Of a DNA stretch of 64,000 nt, positions 56,976 to 64,000 are shown piece by piece. The number at the start of each line of letters is the position of its first letter. Position 1 is the first letter of the stretch. The DNA is from Gemmatimonadaceae bacterium (lineage in GTDB: Bacteria; Gemmatimonadota; Gemmatimonadetes; Gemmatimonadales; Gemmatimonadaceae), in contig JADKJT010000037.1 in NCBI GenBank assembly GCA_016720905.1, positions 1 to 64,000 on the forward strand, read 5' to 3'. Below the pieces are notes generated by a model. That model worked only from the letters and a program-made list of their open reading frames with translations, did no database searches and was not told the origin of the DNA. Position numbers and translations under genes: made by a program.

Positions 56976-59801
56976 CTACCAGTCGACGCGCATCCCCACC
57001 TGACCTTGGCGTGCACCGTACGAGCTGAGCGCCTTGCCGAACGACGGAACGGCCACACCCGCCGCCGTGAACTGCGTGCCACCGTACGACAGGTTGTTCT
57101 TGAAGTTGAAGACGTTGAAGCCCTCGGCCGAGAAGCTCACCTTCCGGCCGCTCCAGTCGAAGAGCGGACGAGAGAGGCGCACGTCGACGTTGCGGTACCA
57201 GTTGACCCACGCGTTGGCGGGCATTGCCGTGCGGATGCCGCTGGTGGCGACCGTACCACCCGGATAGTCGTCGCCCGTGATGTTGTCGAGGTTGATGTCA
57301 CGACCGTCGATTTGTCCGAACGGACGCGGGCTGGCGAACGTGGAGACCGCCGAGAACTGGAACTTGAACGGCAGTGGCGTGATGTTCGAGATCACGACAC
57401 GATGACGCTCGTCGCCCGTGGTGCGCTGGCGGTTGAACAGGAACGGATAGGCAAAGTTCGGTAGTCCGGCGGTGTCAAAGTCGCCTTGATAGAAGCCCAG
57501 GGTGTACGCCAGGTTCACGCGGGACTTCTTGCGCTGCCATGTGGCCTGCAGCATCACGGCCGAATAGTCCGACTGGCCGATGTCATCCCATAACAGGATG
57601 TCGCCATACGCCGCCGTGAGTTTACGGCGATTCGGGGTGACCGTCTTGTCGAGGTAGTTCGGATTGCGCTGCACATAGAGGTTGTCCATGTGCTGCACCA
57701 CGTAGTCCAGGTTGAGTCCGAATTCCGGCGTCAACTGATGGCCCACGCCGATCGACATTTGTCGGCTGTGCGGCGTCTTCATCTCGAGATTCATGAGAAT
57801 CGGCGCGGGTGACACGGACTGGCCGCTGATCACGCGCTGACGCAAAACGGCCGGGTCCTTCGTGGGCAGGTTACTGGTGTTGTTGAACGTGAAGTTGTAC
57901 GTGCGCCACGTGGAGTTGCGGCGTTCCTGGAAGCCCATGAAGCTGGTCACGCGGTCGTAGATGATGCCGAAACCGCCGCGCACAAACGTCTTGTTGTTCT
58001 TCATGGGATCCCACGAGAACGAGACGCGCGGCGAGATGTTGCCCAGCTGATTCTTGCGATTGCCGGTATTCAGGAAGTTGGCGAGCTCCGGAATGGCCTT
58101 CAAGACAGGATCGGCCGCCCACGGCACGGTGTAGTCGTTGTTCATCGTGTTCAACTCGGCGTCGTGCCGAATGCCCAATGACAACGTGAAGTTGGGCTTG
58201 ATCCGCCACTCATCGTTGATGTACAGCCCCGTGGTGTAGCCGGTGGCGCTGGCGATGGCGTCACTGGTGCCGTTCGGATCGGTGAAGCCCACCGCAATGG
58301 ACGCGGTGTTGGGCAGCGACGACGTATCGGTCAAGAAGCCGAACGTGCCGTTGGTGTTGTTGGGCTGGTTCTGCGTGGCGGCGATGCTGCTGAGCTCCAC
58401 GCCGAACTTGATGACGTGTGAACCGGACGCGTTGTCCACGTTCATCGTGGCGCGATCGACGAGGCGCAGGTGGGTTTCCTTGAGGATGAGCGGGAAGCCC
58501 GAGGTGCCGAACACGATGCCCGGATAATTGAGCTGCGGACCCGGCTTGAGCGGGGCTTCGTTGTGATTCCAGTTCACCACCTGCAGGCTGGCTTCGTTCA
58601 CGAAGTTGCCGCTCTGCGCGAGATACCGCTGACGCAGCTGACCGGTGTAGATCTCGTACTTCTGCGAGATGCCGCCATCCTGCGACACCCGGGCGCCGAA
58701 GTTGCCTTCGCCGCGCAGGAAGCGCGCCGACACCATGGCGTCGTACGTGAGGCGCGGGCTTTGCACCCACGTGAGCCGCGTGTACGACGAGTGGTTCTTG
58801 TTGGGCGCGAGAAACGAACCCTTGTACGACGCCCAGTTGGCACCGCTGGACGGATTCACGTCGAGATAGAAATCCGTGGACGACAGTTCGTAGCTGGTGG
58901 CCAGGAACAGTTTGTCCTTGACGAGCGGTCCGCGCAGGTTGAAGCCCAGCTGCGTCTTGCCGTAGTTGGGCGTGGGTGCGGTGGGGGACAGGAACGCGTT
59001 GCGGGCCGTGGCCTGCTTGTTCTGGAAGAAACCGAAGCCTGATCCCTGCCACGTGTTCGTGCCACGACGACTTTCCGCACTGATGACATACGAGCCGGCG
59101 CGCGTGTACTCGGCGTCGTACGGATTGACGTACACCCGGAATGTTTCGAGTCCTTCCTGCGGCAGCGGCGAACCCGTCTGACCCAGTCCGACGATGTTGC
59201 CGTTGAACAGGCTCTTCATTTCCACACCGTCCATATAGACGTTGAAGAAACGGAGGTCCGGGGCGGCGCCGCCCGAGGGCAGCGTGCGGCCCGATTGCGG
59301 CGCATAGGTTTTGATGCCCGGGGCGATGCCGGCCAGATTCATGATGCCGCGCGAGCTGAGCGGCAGATTTTCGATTTCATCCTTCGTGACCGGTGCCGAC
59401 ACCGACAGGCGCTGGACTTCCACCTGCTTGACGCGATCAGCGGTGACCGTTTGTGCTTCGAGTTCGGCGGCGCCCTTCTGCAGCGAGAACTCCAGACGGG
59501 CGCGCTGACCGATGGCCAGATCAACCGTGTCAGTGGCCTGACGGAAACCGATGGCTTTCACGTTGACTGTGTAGCGTCCGGAGAACAGTCCGAGCACCCG
59601 GAATTCACCGGTGGCGCGGGTGATCGCTCTGGCCGTTTCGCGCGTGGCCACGTTGACGACGGTGATCTGGGCACCGACCACCGGCGCGCCGTCGCCCTTG
59701 ACGGATCCTTCCAACGTGATGGTATTCTGGGCAAGCGCCGGGAGGCTGAGCATCGCTCCCAGCGATGCACCAACGATCAGGCGTTTGAGGGTGTGGTGCA
59801 T
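56976..59801 (-). CDS. TonB-dependent outer-membrane receptor with a carboxypeptidase-regulatory N-terminal domain
   Basis: The 941-residue protein has a signal peptide (L-S-L-P-A-L-A-Q). A CarboxypepD-reg domain follows (I-T-L-E-G-S-V-K-G-D-G-A-P-V-V-G-A near 28-44, Y-T-V-N-V-K-A-I-G-F). Next is the plug domain (N-V-Y-M-D-G-V-E-M-K-S) and a long beta-barrel ending in the aromatic V-G-M-R-V-D-W. It would take up a siderophore, glycan or peptide using TonB. The ATG at 59801 fits the signal peptide; upstream codons extend into the next gene's leader. Confidence 0.92.
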   Translation of the reverse strand: MHHTLKRLIVGASLGAMLSLPALAQNTITLEGSVKGDGAPVVGAQITVVNVATRETARAITRATGEFRVLGLFSGRYTVNVKAIGFRQATDTVDLAIGQRARLEFSLQKGAAELEAQTVTADRVKQVEVQRLSVSAPVTKDEIENLPLSSRGIMNLAGIAPGIKTYAPQSGRTLPSGGAAPDLRFFNVYMDGVEMKSLFNGNIVGLGQTGSPLPQEGLETFRVYVNPYDAEYTRAGSYVISAESRRGTNTWQGSGFGFFQNKQATARNAFLSPTAPTPNYGKTQLGFNLRGPLVKDKLFLATSYELSSTDFYLDVNPSSGANWASYKGSFLAPNKNHSSYTRLTWVQSPRLTYDAMVSARFLRGEGNFGARVSQDGGISQKYEIYTGQLRQRYLAQSGNFVNEASLQVVNWNHNEAPLKPGPQLNYPGIVFGTSGFPLILKETHLRLVDRATMNVDNASGSHVIKFGVELSSIAATQNQPNNTNGTFGFLTDTSSLPNTASIAVGFTDPNGTSDAIASATGYTTGLYINDEWRIKPNFTLSLGIRHDAELNTMNNDYTVPWAADPVLKAIPELANFLNTGNRKNQLGNISPRVSFSWDPMKNNKTFVRGGFGIIYDRVTSFMGFQERRNSTWRTYNFTFNNTSNLPTKDPAVLRQRVISGQSVSPAPILMNLEMKTPHSRQMSIGVGHQLTPEFGLNLDYVVQHMDNLYVQRNPNYLDKTVTPNRRKLTAAYGDILLWDDIGQSDYSAVMLQATWQRKKSRVNLAYTLGFYQGDFDTAGLPNFAYPFLFNRQRTTGDERHRVVISNITPLPFKFQFSAVSTFASPRPFGQIDGRDINLDNITGDDYPGGTVATSGIRTAMPANAWVNWYRNVDVRLSRPLFDWSGRKVSFSAEGFNVFNFKNNLSYGGTQFTAAGVAVPSFGKALSSYGARQGQVGMRVDW

Positions 59802-59899
59802 GTGACCCGCCTTATGGAGAGAGGGGAGGGGAGTAGGCCGAGAAAGTACGCCCTTCCAGTTGATCTGGCCACCAATTTCCCCTGACACCCTTCACGAAG

Positions 59900-61141
59900 A
59901 TGGCCATGCCCCACGTTCCCCGATGCTTGGTTCATTCGCTGCTGATCCCGCTGCGCCTGGTCCTGCTGGTCGTCACGATTCCCCCGTCGATTGCCGCGCA
60001 GTCGACCCGTGCAGAACCGGCACGCGAGTTGGCGCCCGGCGTGTCGTATCGGCACGTTGCGGACGCGCGTGGTCCCTGGAGTATCCATGTGGTGCGCGTG
60101 GACCTGCGGCGCGCCGCCGTCGACCTGCAGGCGGCGCGAGCCGGTGCGACGCTGCGCGGTCGCGAACGCACGTCGGCCATGGCCAGTCGGGTTTCGACGG
60201 CGGGCGCGCGTGTGCTGGCGGCGGTCAATGCGGACTTCTTCGACCTCAAGTCCGGCGAGAACGAGAACAACCAAGTCCTTGCCGGTGACTGGTGGAAGGG
60301 GCTCAAGGTGACGGAGTCGCCGTTCGACACCTACGACAACATCCATGCGCAGTTCGCGATGGATGCCGTTGGGCACCCGATCATTGATCGGTTCATGCTG
60401 GAGGGCAAAGCCTGGGTGCGGGGGGCGATGACGCCGATCATCACGCTCAACGCGAATCCCTCAGGGGCCCCGGAAGGGACGGCGCTGTACACCGCACGAT
60501 TCGGCGCGACGACACCGCGTGACACGACCCGTCAAACTGCTGAAGCCGCCCTGGTGTCGGCCGGTCGTCGTGGCGACACGCTGTTGTATGTGCGGCGCGG
60601 GCCGGTGGTCGCGGCCTCCGGGTCGACGATCCCATCGGACGGCGCCGTGTTGGCGGCCTATGGTGCGCGAATGAAAGAGGTGCAAGCCATGGGTGATGGA
60701 GACACGGTGCGGGTCATGCTGGCCACTGTGCCCCGAATGCCGAGCGGTGCGACGCCGACGCTGATCATCGGCGGGTGGCCGCGCATTCTCCGCGACGGCG
60801 TCAACGTGGCGGGTGATGCCGCCACGACGGAAGGCACCATTTCGCGAAACGCCGAGGTCCGGCATCCGCGGACCGCCGTGGGGTATTCACGCGACGGTCG
60901 TACGCTGTGGCTGTATGTCGTGGATGGGCGATCGACTGCCAGCGTCGGGATGACGCTGGTGGAGATGGCGGACGATCTCAAGCGGCTGGGTGCCTGGCAG
61001 GCCATGAATTTCGACGGCGGCGGCTCGACCACCATGGTGATTGATGGCACGGTGGTGAACACGCCGTCGGACCCGACCGGGGAGCGTGAGGTGGGTAACG
61101 CCCTGCTGATCGTGGCGAAGCCCCGGGGCCGGTCCCGATAG
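59900..61141 (+). CDS. Phosphodiester glycosidase (NAGPA-like) family protein
   Basis: The 413-residue exported protein has an N-terminal hydrophobic signal. The NAGPA fold follows: A-A-V-N-A-D-F-F-D-L-K near 109, V-V-A-A-S-G-S-T-I-P near 236, P-R-T-A-V-G-Y-S-R-D-G near 326, and the signature N-F-D-G-G-G-S-T-T-M near 369. The bacterial members remove sugar phosphates from glycoconjugates and exopolysaccharides. It is divergent from the TonB receptor, which suits glycan capture plus processing. Confidence 0.88.
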   Translation: MAMPHVPRCLVHSLLIPLRLVLLVVTIPPSIAAQSTRAEPARELAPGVSYRHVADARGPWSIHVVRVDLRRAAVDLQAARAGATLRGRERTSAMASRVSTAGARVLAAVNADFFDLKSGENENNQVLAGDWWKGLKVTESPFDTYDNIHAQFAMDAVGHPIIDRFMLEGKAWVRGAMTPIITLNANPSGAPEGTALYTARFGATTPRDTTRQTAEAALVSAGRRGDTLLYVRRGPVVAASGSTIPSDGAVLAAYGARMKEVQAMGDGDTVRVMLATVPRMPSGATPTLIIGGWPRILRDGVNVAGDAATTEGTISRNAEVRHPRTAVGYSRDGRTLWLYVVDGRSTASVGMTLVEMADDLKRLGAWQAMNFDGGGSTTMVIDGTVVNTPSDPTGEREVGNALLIVAKPRGRSR

Positions 61142-61236
61142 GTCGCACCGATCGGGGGTTGGATGTCCATGTCTTGCTGGAAACATCGCGCTGAGGGAAG
61201 TGGAGTATCCATGCCCCATTTTCTTCAGAGGCGACG

Positions 61237-62175
61237 ATGCAACGAATCTCAGCGGTGCTGCTCGCGGTGTTGATACTGGCGGGTTGCAGCGGCGAAAGCG
61301 CGACCACCAATCCAACGCCCGGTACCACCCTCACCACGGCGGCGACTCGTTCGCACGACCTCACGGTGGACGGCCTCACGCGCAACTTTATCGTGTACAC
61401 GCCCGGCGGGGTATCGACGACGCAGGCACTGCCGGTGGTGGTGATGCTGCACGGTACCAGCGGCGATGGTCAGAAGTTCTACAACACCAGTGGATGGAAG
61501 GAGAAGTGCGAAGAGGTGAAGTGCATTGCCGTCTTTCCGTCGTCGCGTTCGATTTGCTACGTCGACAATGGCCAACCCAAGAACACGACCAAGTGGACAA
61601 TTGCCGGACTGGTACCGTGCGTGGCCGGACAGACATTCGCCGATGACGTCAAGTTCATGCGCCAGATGGTGTCGTTCCTGAAGACCACCTATGTGACCGA
61701 TCCCAAACGCTTCTATGTCACCGGGTTCTCCAATGGCGGGTCCTTCTCATCCAAGCTCTGGGCCGAGGCGTCGGACCTCTTCGCGGCCGTGGCATCGTCA
61801 TCGGGATTCGATGAGCTCGCACCCACAACCTTCAGCACGGTGCCATTCTATTTCACGGTCGGCGAGTTCGATGAGGACCTGGCGGCGACTGCCGGCTATC
61901 CACAGGGCTTCCCGCTCACGGAAAGCGTGCTTGACATCGGGTTGTTTCGCCTGATAGGCTCTATCTCTCTGGGGCGGTTGGGTCTTAACAGTACGCATAC
62001 CACCACGTCCACCACATCAGGGATCACGTTTCGTTGGACCACGCCGACATCGGCGGGCACCGAAATGCTCTTCTCGGTGATCAAGGGGCAGACGCATGAA
62101 TACCCCAATGGTACCAACCATCCGCTCAGTCTCGCCAGCGTCTTCTGGGCGTTCTTCTCCACCCACACCAAGTAG
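61237..62175 (+). CDS. Polyhydroxybutyrate-depolymerase-like esterase lipoprotein
   Basis: The 312-residue lipoprotein (signal ending L-I-L-A-G-C) has the LpqC/PHB-depolymerase layout: P-V-V-V-M-L-H-G-T-S-G-D-G near 65 (oxyanion hole), the nucleophile Ser167 in G-F-S-N-G-G, and a late His in G-Q-T-H-E-Y-P. These secreted alpha/beta hydrolases cut short polyesters or aromatic esters. The small gene at 62188 starts 12 bp later. Confidence 0.88.
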   Translation: MQRISAVLLAVLILAGCSGESATTNPTPGTTLTTAATRSHDLTVDGLTRNFIVYTPGGVSTTQALPVVVMLHGTSGDGQKFYNTSGWKEKCEEVKCIAVFPSSRSICYVDNGQPKNTTKWTIAGLVPCVAGQTFADDVKFMRQMVSFLKTTYVTDPKRFYVTGFSNGGSFSSKLWAEASDLFAAVASSSGFDELAPTTFSTVPFYFTVGEFDEDLAATAGYPQGFPLTESVLDIGLFRLIGSISLGRLGLNSTHTTTSTTSGITFRWTTPTSAGTEMLFSVIKGQTHEYPNGTNHPLSLASVFWAFFSTHTK

Positions 62176-62187
62176 AGGAGTGCACAC

Positions 62188-62581
62188 ATGCTTCGCACGT
62201 TGAGCGTCCTGGCTCTGGCCACATTCATCGGCTGCGCACCGTCCCGGGCCGGCGCGCGCGCCGATTGGGACCTGCTGGGCACGCGCCAAGTGAACGACCG
62301 CGTTGATCACGATGTCATCACCGTGACCTCGGCGCGCGGCGATTTCCGGCGCATCAAGTTCACGGTGCAACGCGCTTCCGTGGACTTCCACCGGGTGCTG
62401 GTGCATTTCGGCAACGGCAGCGATCAGCGTGTGGAAATGCGCAACACCATTCCCGCCGGTGGCGAGAGTCGCGCCATCGACCTGGACGGCAACGAGCGCG
62501 TGATCAAGAGCATCGAGTTCTGGTATGATGCCAATACCATTCGCGGTCGGCGCGCAGGTTCGCGTATTCGGCATGCGATAG
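62188..62581 (+). CDS. Secreted DUF2541-like protein, probably frameshifted at its end
   Basis: The frame gives a signal peptide (L-A-T-F-I-G-C-A-P) and a beta-rich domain (D-W-D-L-L-G-T-R-Q-V-N-D-R-V-D-H-D, later R-V-I-K-S-I-E-F-W-Y-D-A-N) like DUF2541 proteins. At about 62550 the family ending (R-A-Q-V-R-V-F-G-M-R) appears in the +1 frame and stops at TAG 62579-62581. The original frame instead runs on for 190 codons antisense to the next gene. I report the native end and infer one indel. Confidence 0.65.
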
Positions 62582-62616
62582 CGCAACGCATCGCGACGCT
62601 TACGGGCGCGCACCAT

Positions 62617-64000
62617 CTAGCGGGCGCGCCGCCCCCACGCAGCCACCGACGAGTCGGCCAGCGCCCACGTGGCCAGTCGGTCGCACGCGGGAACGAGGTG
62701 CGGCGCAGCGGCGCGCGAATCGCGCTGGTACGCCATGGCGGCGCCCAGCGCGCAATGCGCCATGGCGCGGCGTGGGTGGTCCCGCGGATATCTCGCGTCA
62801 AACCGTGCCACCGCCGCGGTCAATCGGTTGAGCGCTACGGCGTGTTGTGCGTTCGCCATGGCCGCCATGCCGGCATACATCGCCGCGTCGCCATGCCAGC
62901 GCGAGGCCTGGGCCAATGTCGGCAACAGGGCGTTGAGCGCCACGACACTGGCCGGAGCCTCGCGCGCGCGGCCCAGGCGGAGCAACATGGGCACGCGCTG
63001 GGCCTCCATGTAGGCAGCCAGCGCGGAGTCGCCTGCCATGCGACGCCGAGCGACCACCGAGTCGAGCAGGGCGAGTCCGGCCTTCGGCTTCCCTCCCGCG
63101 CTGACGATGATGGCCAGGTTGCGCAGACTGTTGTCGATCAACTCGTGTGACGGGTCCATGCGCGTCCTGAGTTGCGTGATGGACTCGCGTTCTTCGGTCT
63201 CCGCTTTGGCGAACTGTCCGAGATTGGCGTGGATGACGGCTAACTGTTCCAGCGAACGCGCCACGCCCTCTGCGCCAATCGTCGTCTTCCGTTCATAGGT
63301 GAGAATTTCGGTGGCCAGCCGTTCCGCCGCCGTCCAGTTGGCCAGCTCGTTTTCCGTGGCCGCCAGATTGCCGAGCGTGCTGAGTCGCGTGACGTGGTCG
63401 GGCGGCAATCGGGCATCGAGGATGCGCAACGCCGCCGAGAACAGCGCTCGCGCTTCGGCGAATTCGCCGCGTACGAAGTGCTGCGCGCCCTGCGCATCCA
63501 GCAGGGTGGCGATGCTCAGCGAGTCACGCCCCGTGCCGATTTTCGCGCGCAGCGCGATCGATGTGTCGATCAATGCGGTGGCGACTTCCGGGTTGGTGGT
63601 CGCCGTGGCGAGGTCGACGTAGGCCGACGCCACGTCGTCATTCCCGGTCCCGAGCGTGGTGCGCATTTCCCCCAGCACGCTGTCCAGCAAGGGGCGGGCG
63701 ACCTGCGGACCGCGGTGCGAGAACATCGCCCGCGCAAGGCTCTGTCGGGTGCGCAGGACTTCGATGTGTCGCGCTCCCAGTGCCGTCTGTCCTCGCCGGT
63801 AGGCGGCGGCCAACAACGATTCCGCGATGGCGTACTCGCCGCGGCTGGCGCGCACGTCGGCCATGACACGCCGCAAGCGAAGCTGACGCTCGGGTTGTTC
63901 GGTGAGGGATTCCAGTTCCGTGTCGGCGCGATCGAGAAACGACTTGACGCGCATGGTGTCTCCACCAGGGAGCACCCGGGGATCGGACTGCTTCAACAGA
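62617..64000 (-). CDS. TPR-repeat protein, 5' end beyond the window (probable Ser/Thr kinase tail)
   Basis: The frame is open to the window edge and yields at least 459 residues of tetratricopeptide-like helices. Examples are A-I-A-E-S-L-L-A-A-A-Y-R-R-G near 56 and E-A-R-A-L-F-S-A-A-L-R-I-L near 182, and further repeats run to near 420. The entry sequence R-V-K-S-F-L-D-R-A-D-T-E-L matches the region that follows the kinase domain in large bacterial Ser/Thr kinases of this phylum. The kinase domain would lie to the right of the window. Confidence 0.82.
   Translation of the reverse strand, partial: LLKQSDPRVLPGGDTMRVKSFLDRADTELESLTEQPERQLRLRRVMADVRASRGEYAIAESLLAAAYRRGQTALGARHIEVLRTRQSLARAMFSHRGPQVARPLLDSVLGEMRTTLGTGNDDVASAYVDLATATTNPEVATALIDTSIALRAKIGTGRDSLSIATLLDAQGAQHFVRGEFAEARALFSAALRILDARLPPDHVTRLSTLGNLAATENELANWTAAERLATEILTYERKTTIGAEGVARSLEQLAVIHANLGQFAKAETEERESITQLRTRMDPSHELIDNSLRNLAIIVSAGGKPKAGLALLDSVVARRRMAGDSALAAYMEAQRVPMLLRLGRAREAPASVVALNALLPTLAQASRWHGDAAMYAGMAAMANAQHAVALNRLTAAVARFDARYPRDHPRRAMAHCALGAAMAYQRDSRAAAPHLVPACDRLATWALADSSVAAWGRRAR

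Noticed and set aside
62617..63150. A 320-residue version of the secreted DUF2541-like protein
   Set aside because: The extra C-terminus is antisense to the TPR gene and unlike the family; a frameshift near 62550 gives the normal end.

Overview
The window is about 64 kb of GC-rich bacterial DNA. Several traits point to Gemmatimonadota (a Gemmatimonas-like soil or water bacterium). It has many small lipoproteins and secreted proteins with an Ig-like or carboxypeptidase-regulatory fold, a TonB-dependent receptor, a TPR tail typical of a large Ser/Thr kinase, a copper nitrite reductase with a C-terminal cytochrome c domain, and a partial Sox sulfur-oxidation gene set. The phylum is inferred from gene content only. 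No rRNA or tRNA gene was seen.

Region 1 (1-15200) is a stretch of a chromosomal integron cassette array. Thirteen attC recombination sites are recognisable (twelve full-length, one cut down to 31 nt), with a possible half-site at the end. Nearly all cassette genes are on the + strand and end at or within a few bases of the next attC, so the integrase and attI should lie to the left, outside the window. The cargo is mostly toxin-antitoxin modules: a MazF-like tail, an addiction-module/ParE pair, Phd/ParE, BrnTA, HicAB and a second BrnTA with a frameshifted toxin. The rest is small lipoproteins, a beta-propeller protein and several unknowns. Two copies of an IS1182-type insertion sequence sit at the same nucleotide of two different attC sites, in the same orientation, each with a 4-bp CGTT duplication covering the attC core. 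A 3.3-kb segment between the first two attC sites holds nirK and probable denitrification accessory genes.

Region 2 (15200-29600) is mixed chromosomal DNA. It begins with gene remnants that may mark the array boundary. It then holds VOC and DUF3830 proteins, an ECF42-type sigma factor with its DGPF/YCII partner and a SnoaL-like lipoprotein (the sigma gene has a frameshift), a VTT membrane protein, a RibD-like reductase, two related multi-spanning membrane proteins, and a run of small cytoplasmic enzymes.

Region 3 (29600-39200) is redox-oriented. A five-gene operon encodes a TsdA-like dihaem cytochrome, SoxC, a SoxD-like cytochrome and two half-size YeeE/YedE transporters, followed by a 29-bp-stem terminator. 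After a FadL porin and an unknown secreted protein comes a tightly overlapping FMN-binding protein/ApbE/RnfD-like operon, which looks like a compact flavin-based electron-transfer module.

Region 4 (39200-64000) encodes cell-surface and carbon functions. These include two very large lipoproteins with HExxH metallopeptidase motifs, a GMC oxidoreductase, a saccharopine-dehydrogenase-like protein next to propionyl-CoA synthetase, a PEP-CTERM protein, NamZ-type muramidase with a DUF6259 glycosidase, a TonB receptor, a phosphodiester glycosidase and a PHB-depolymerase-like esterase. The last gene is a TPR protein cut by the window edge.
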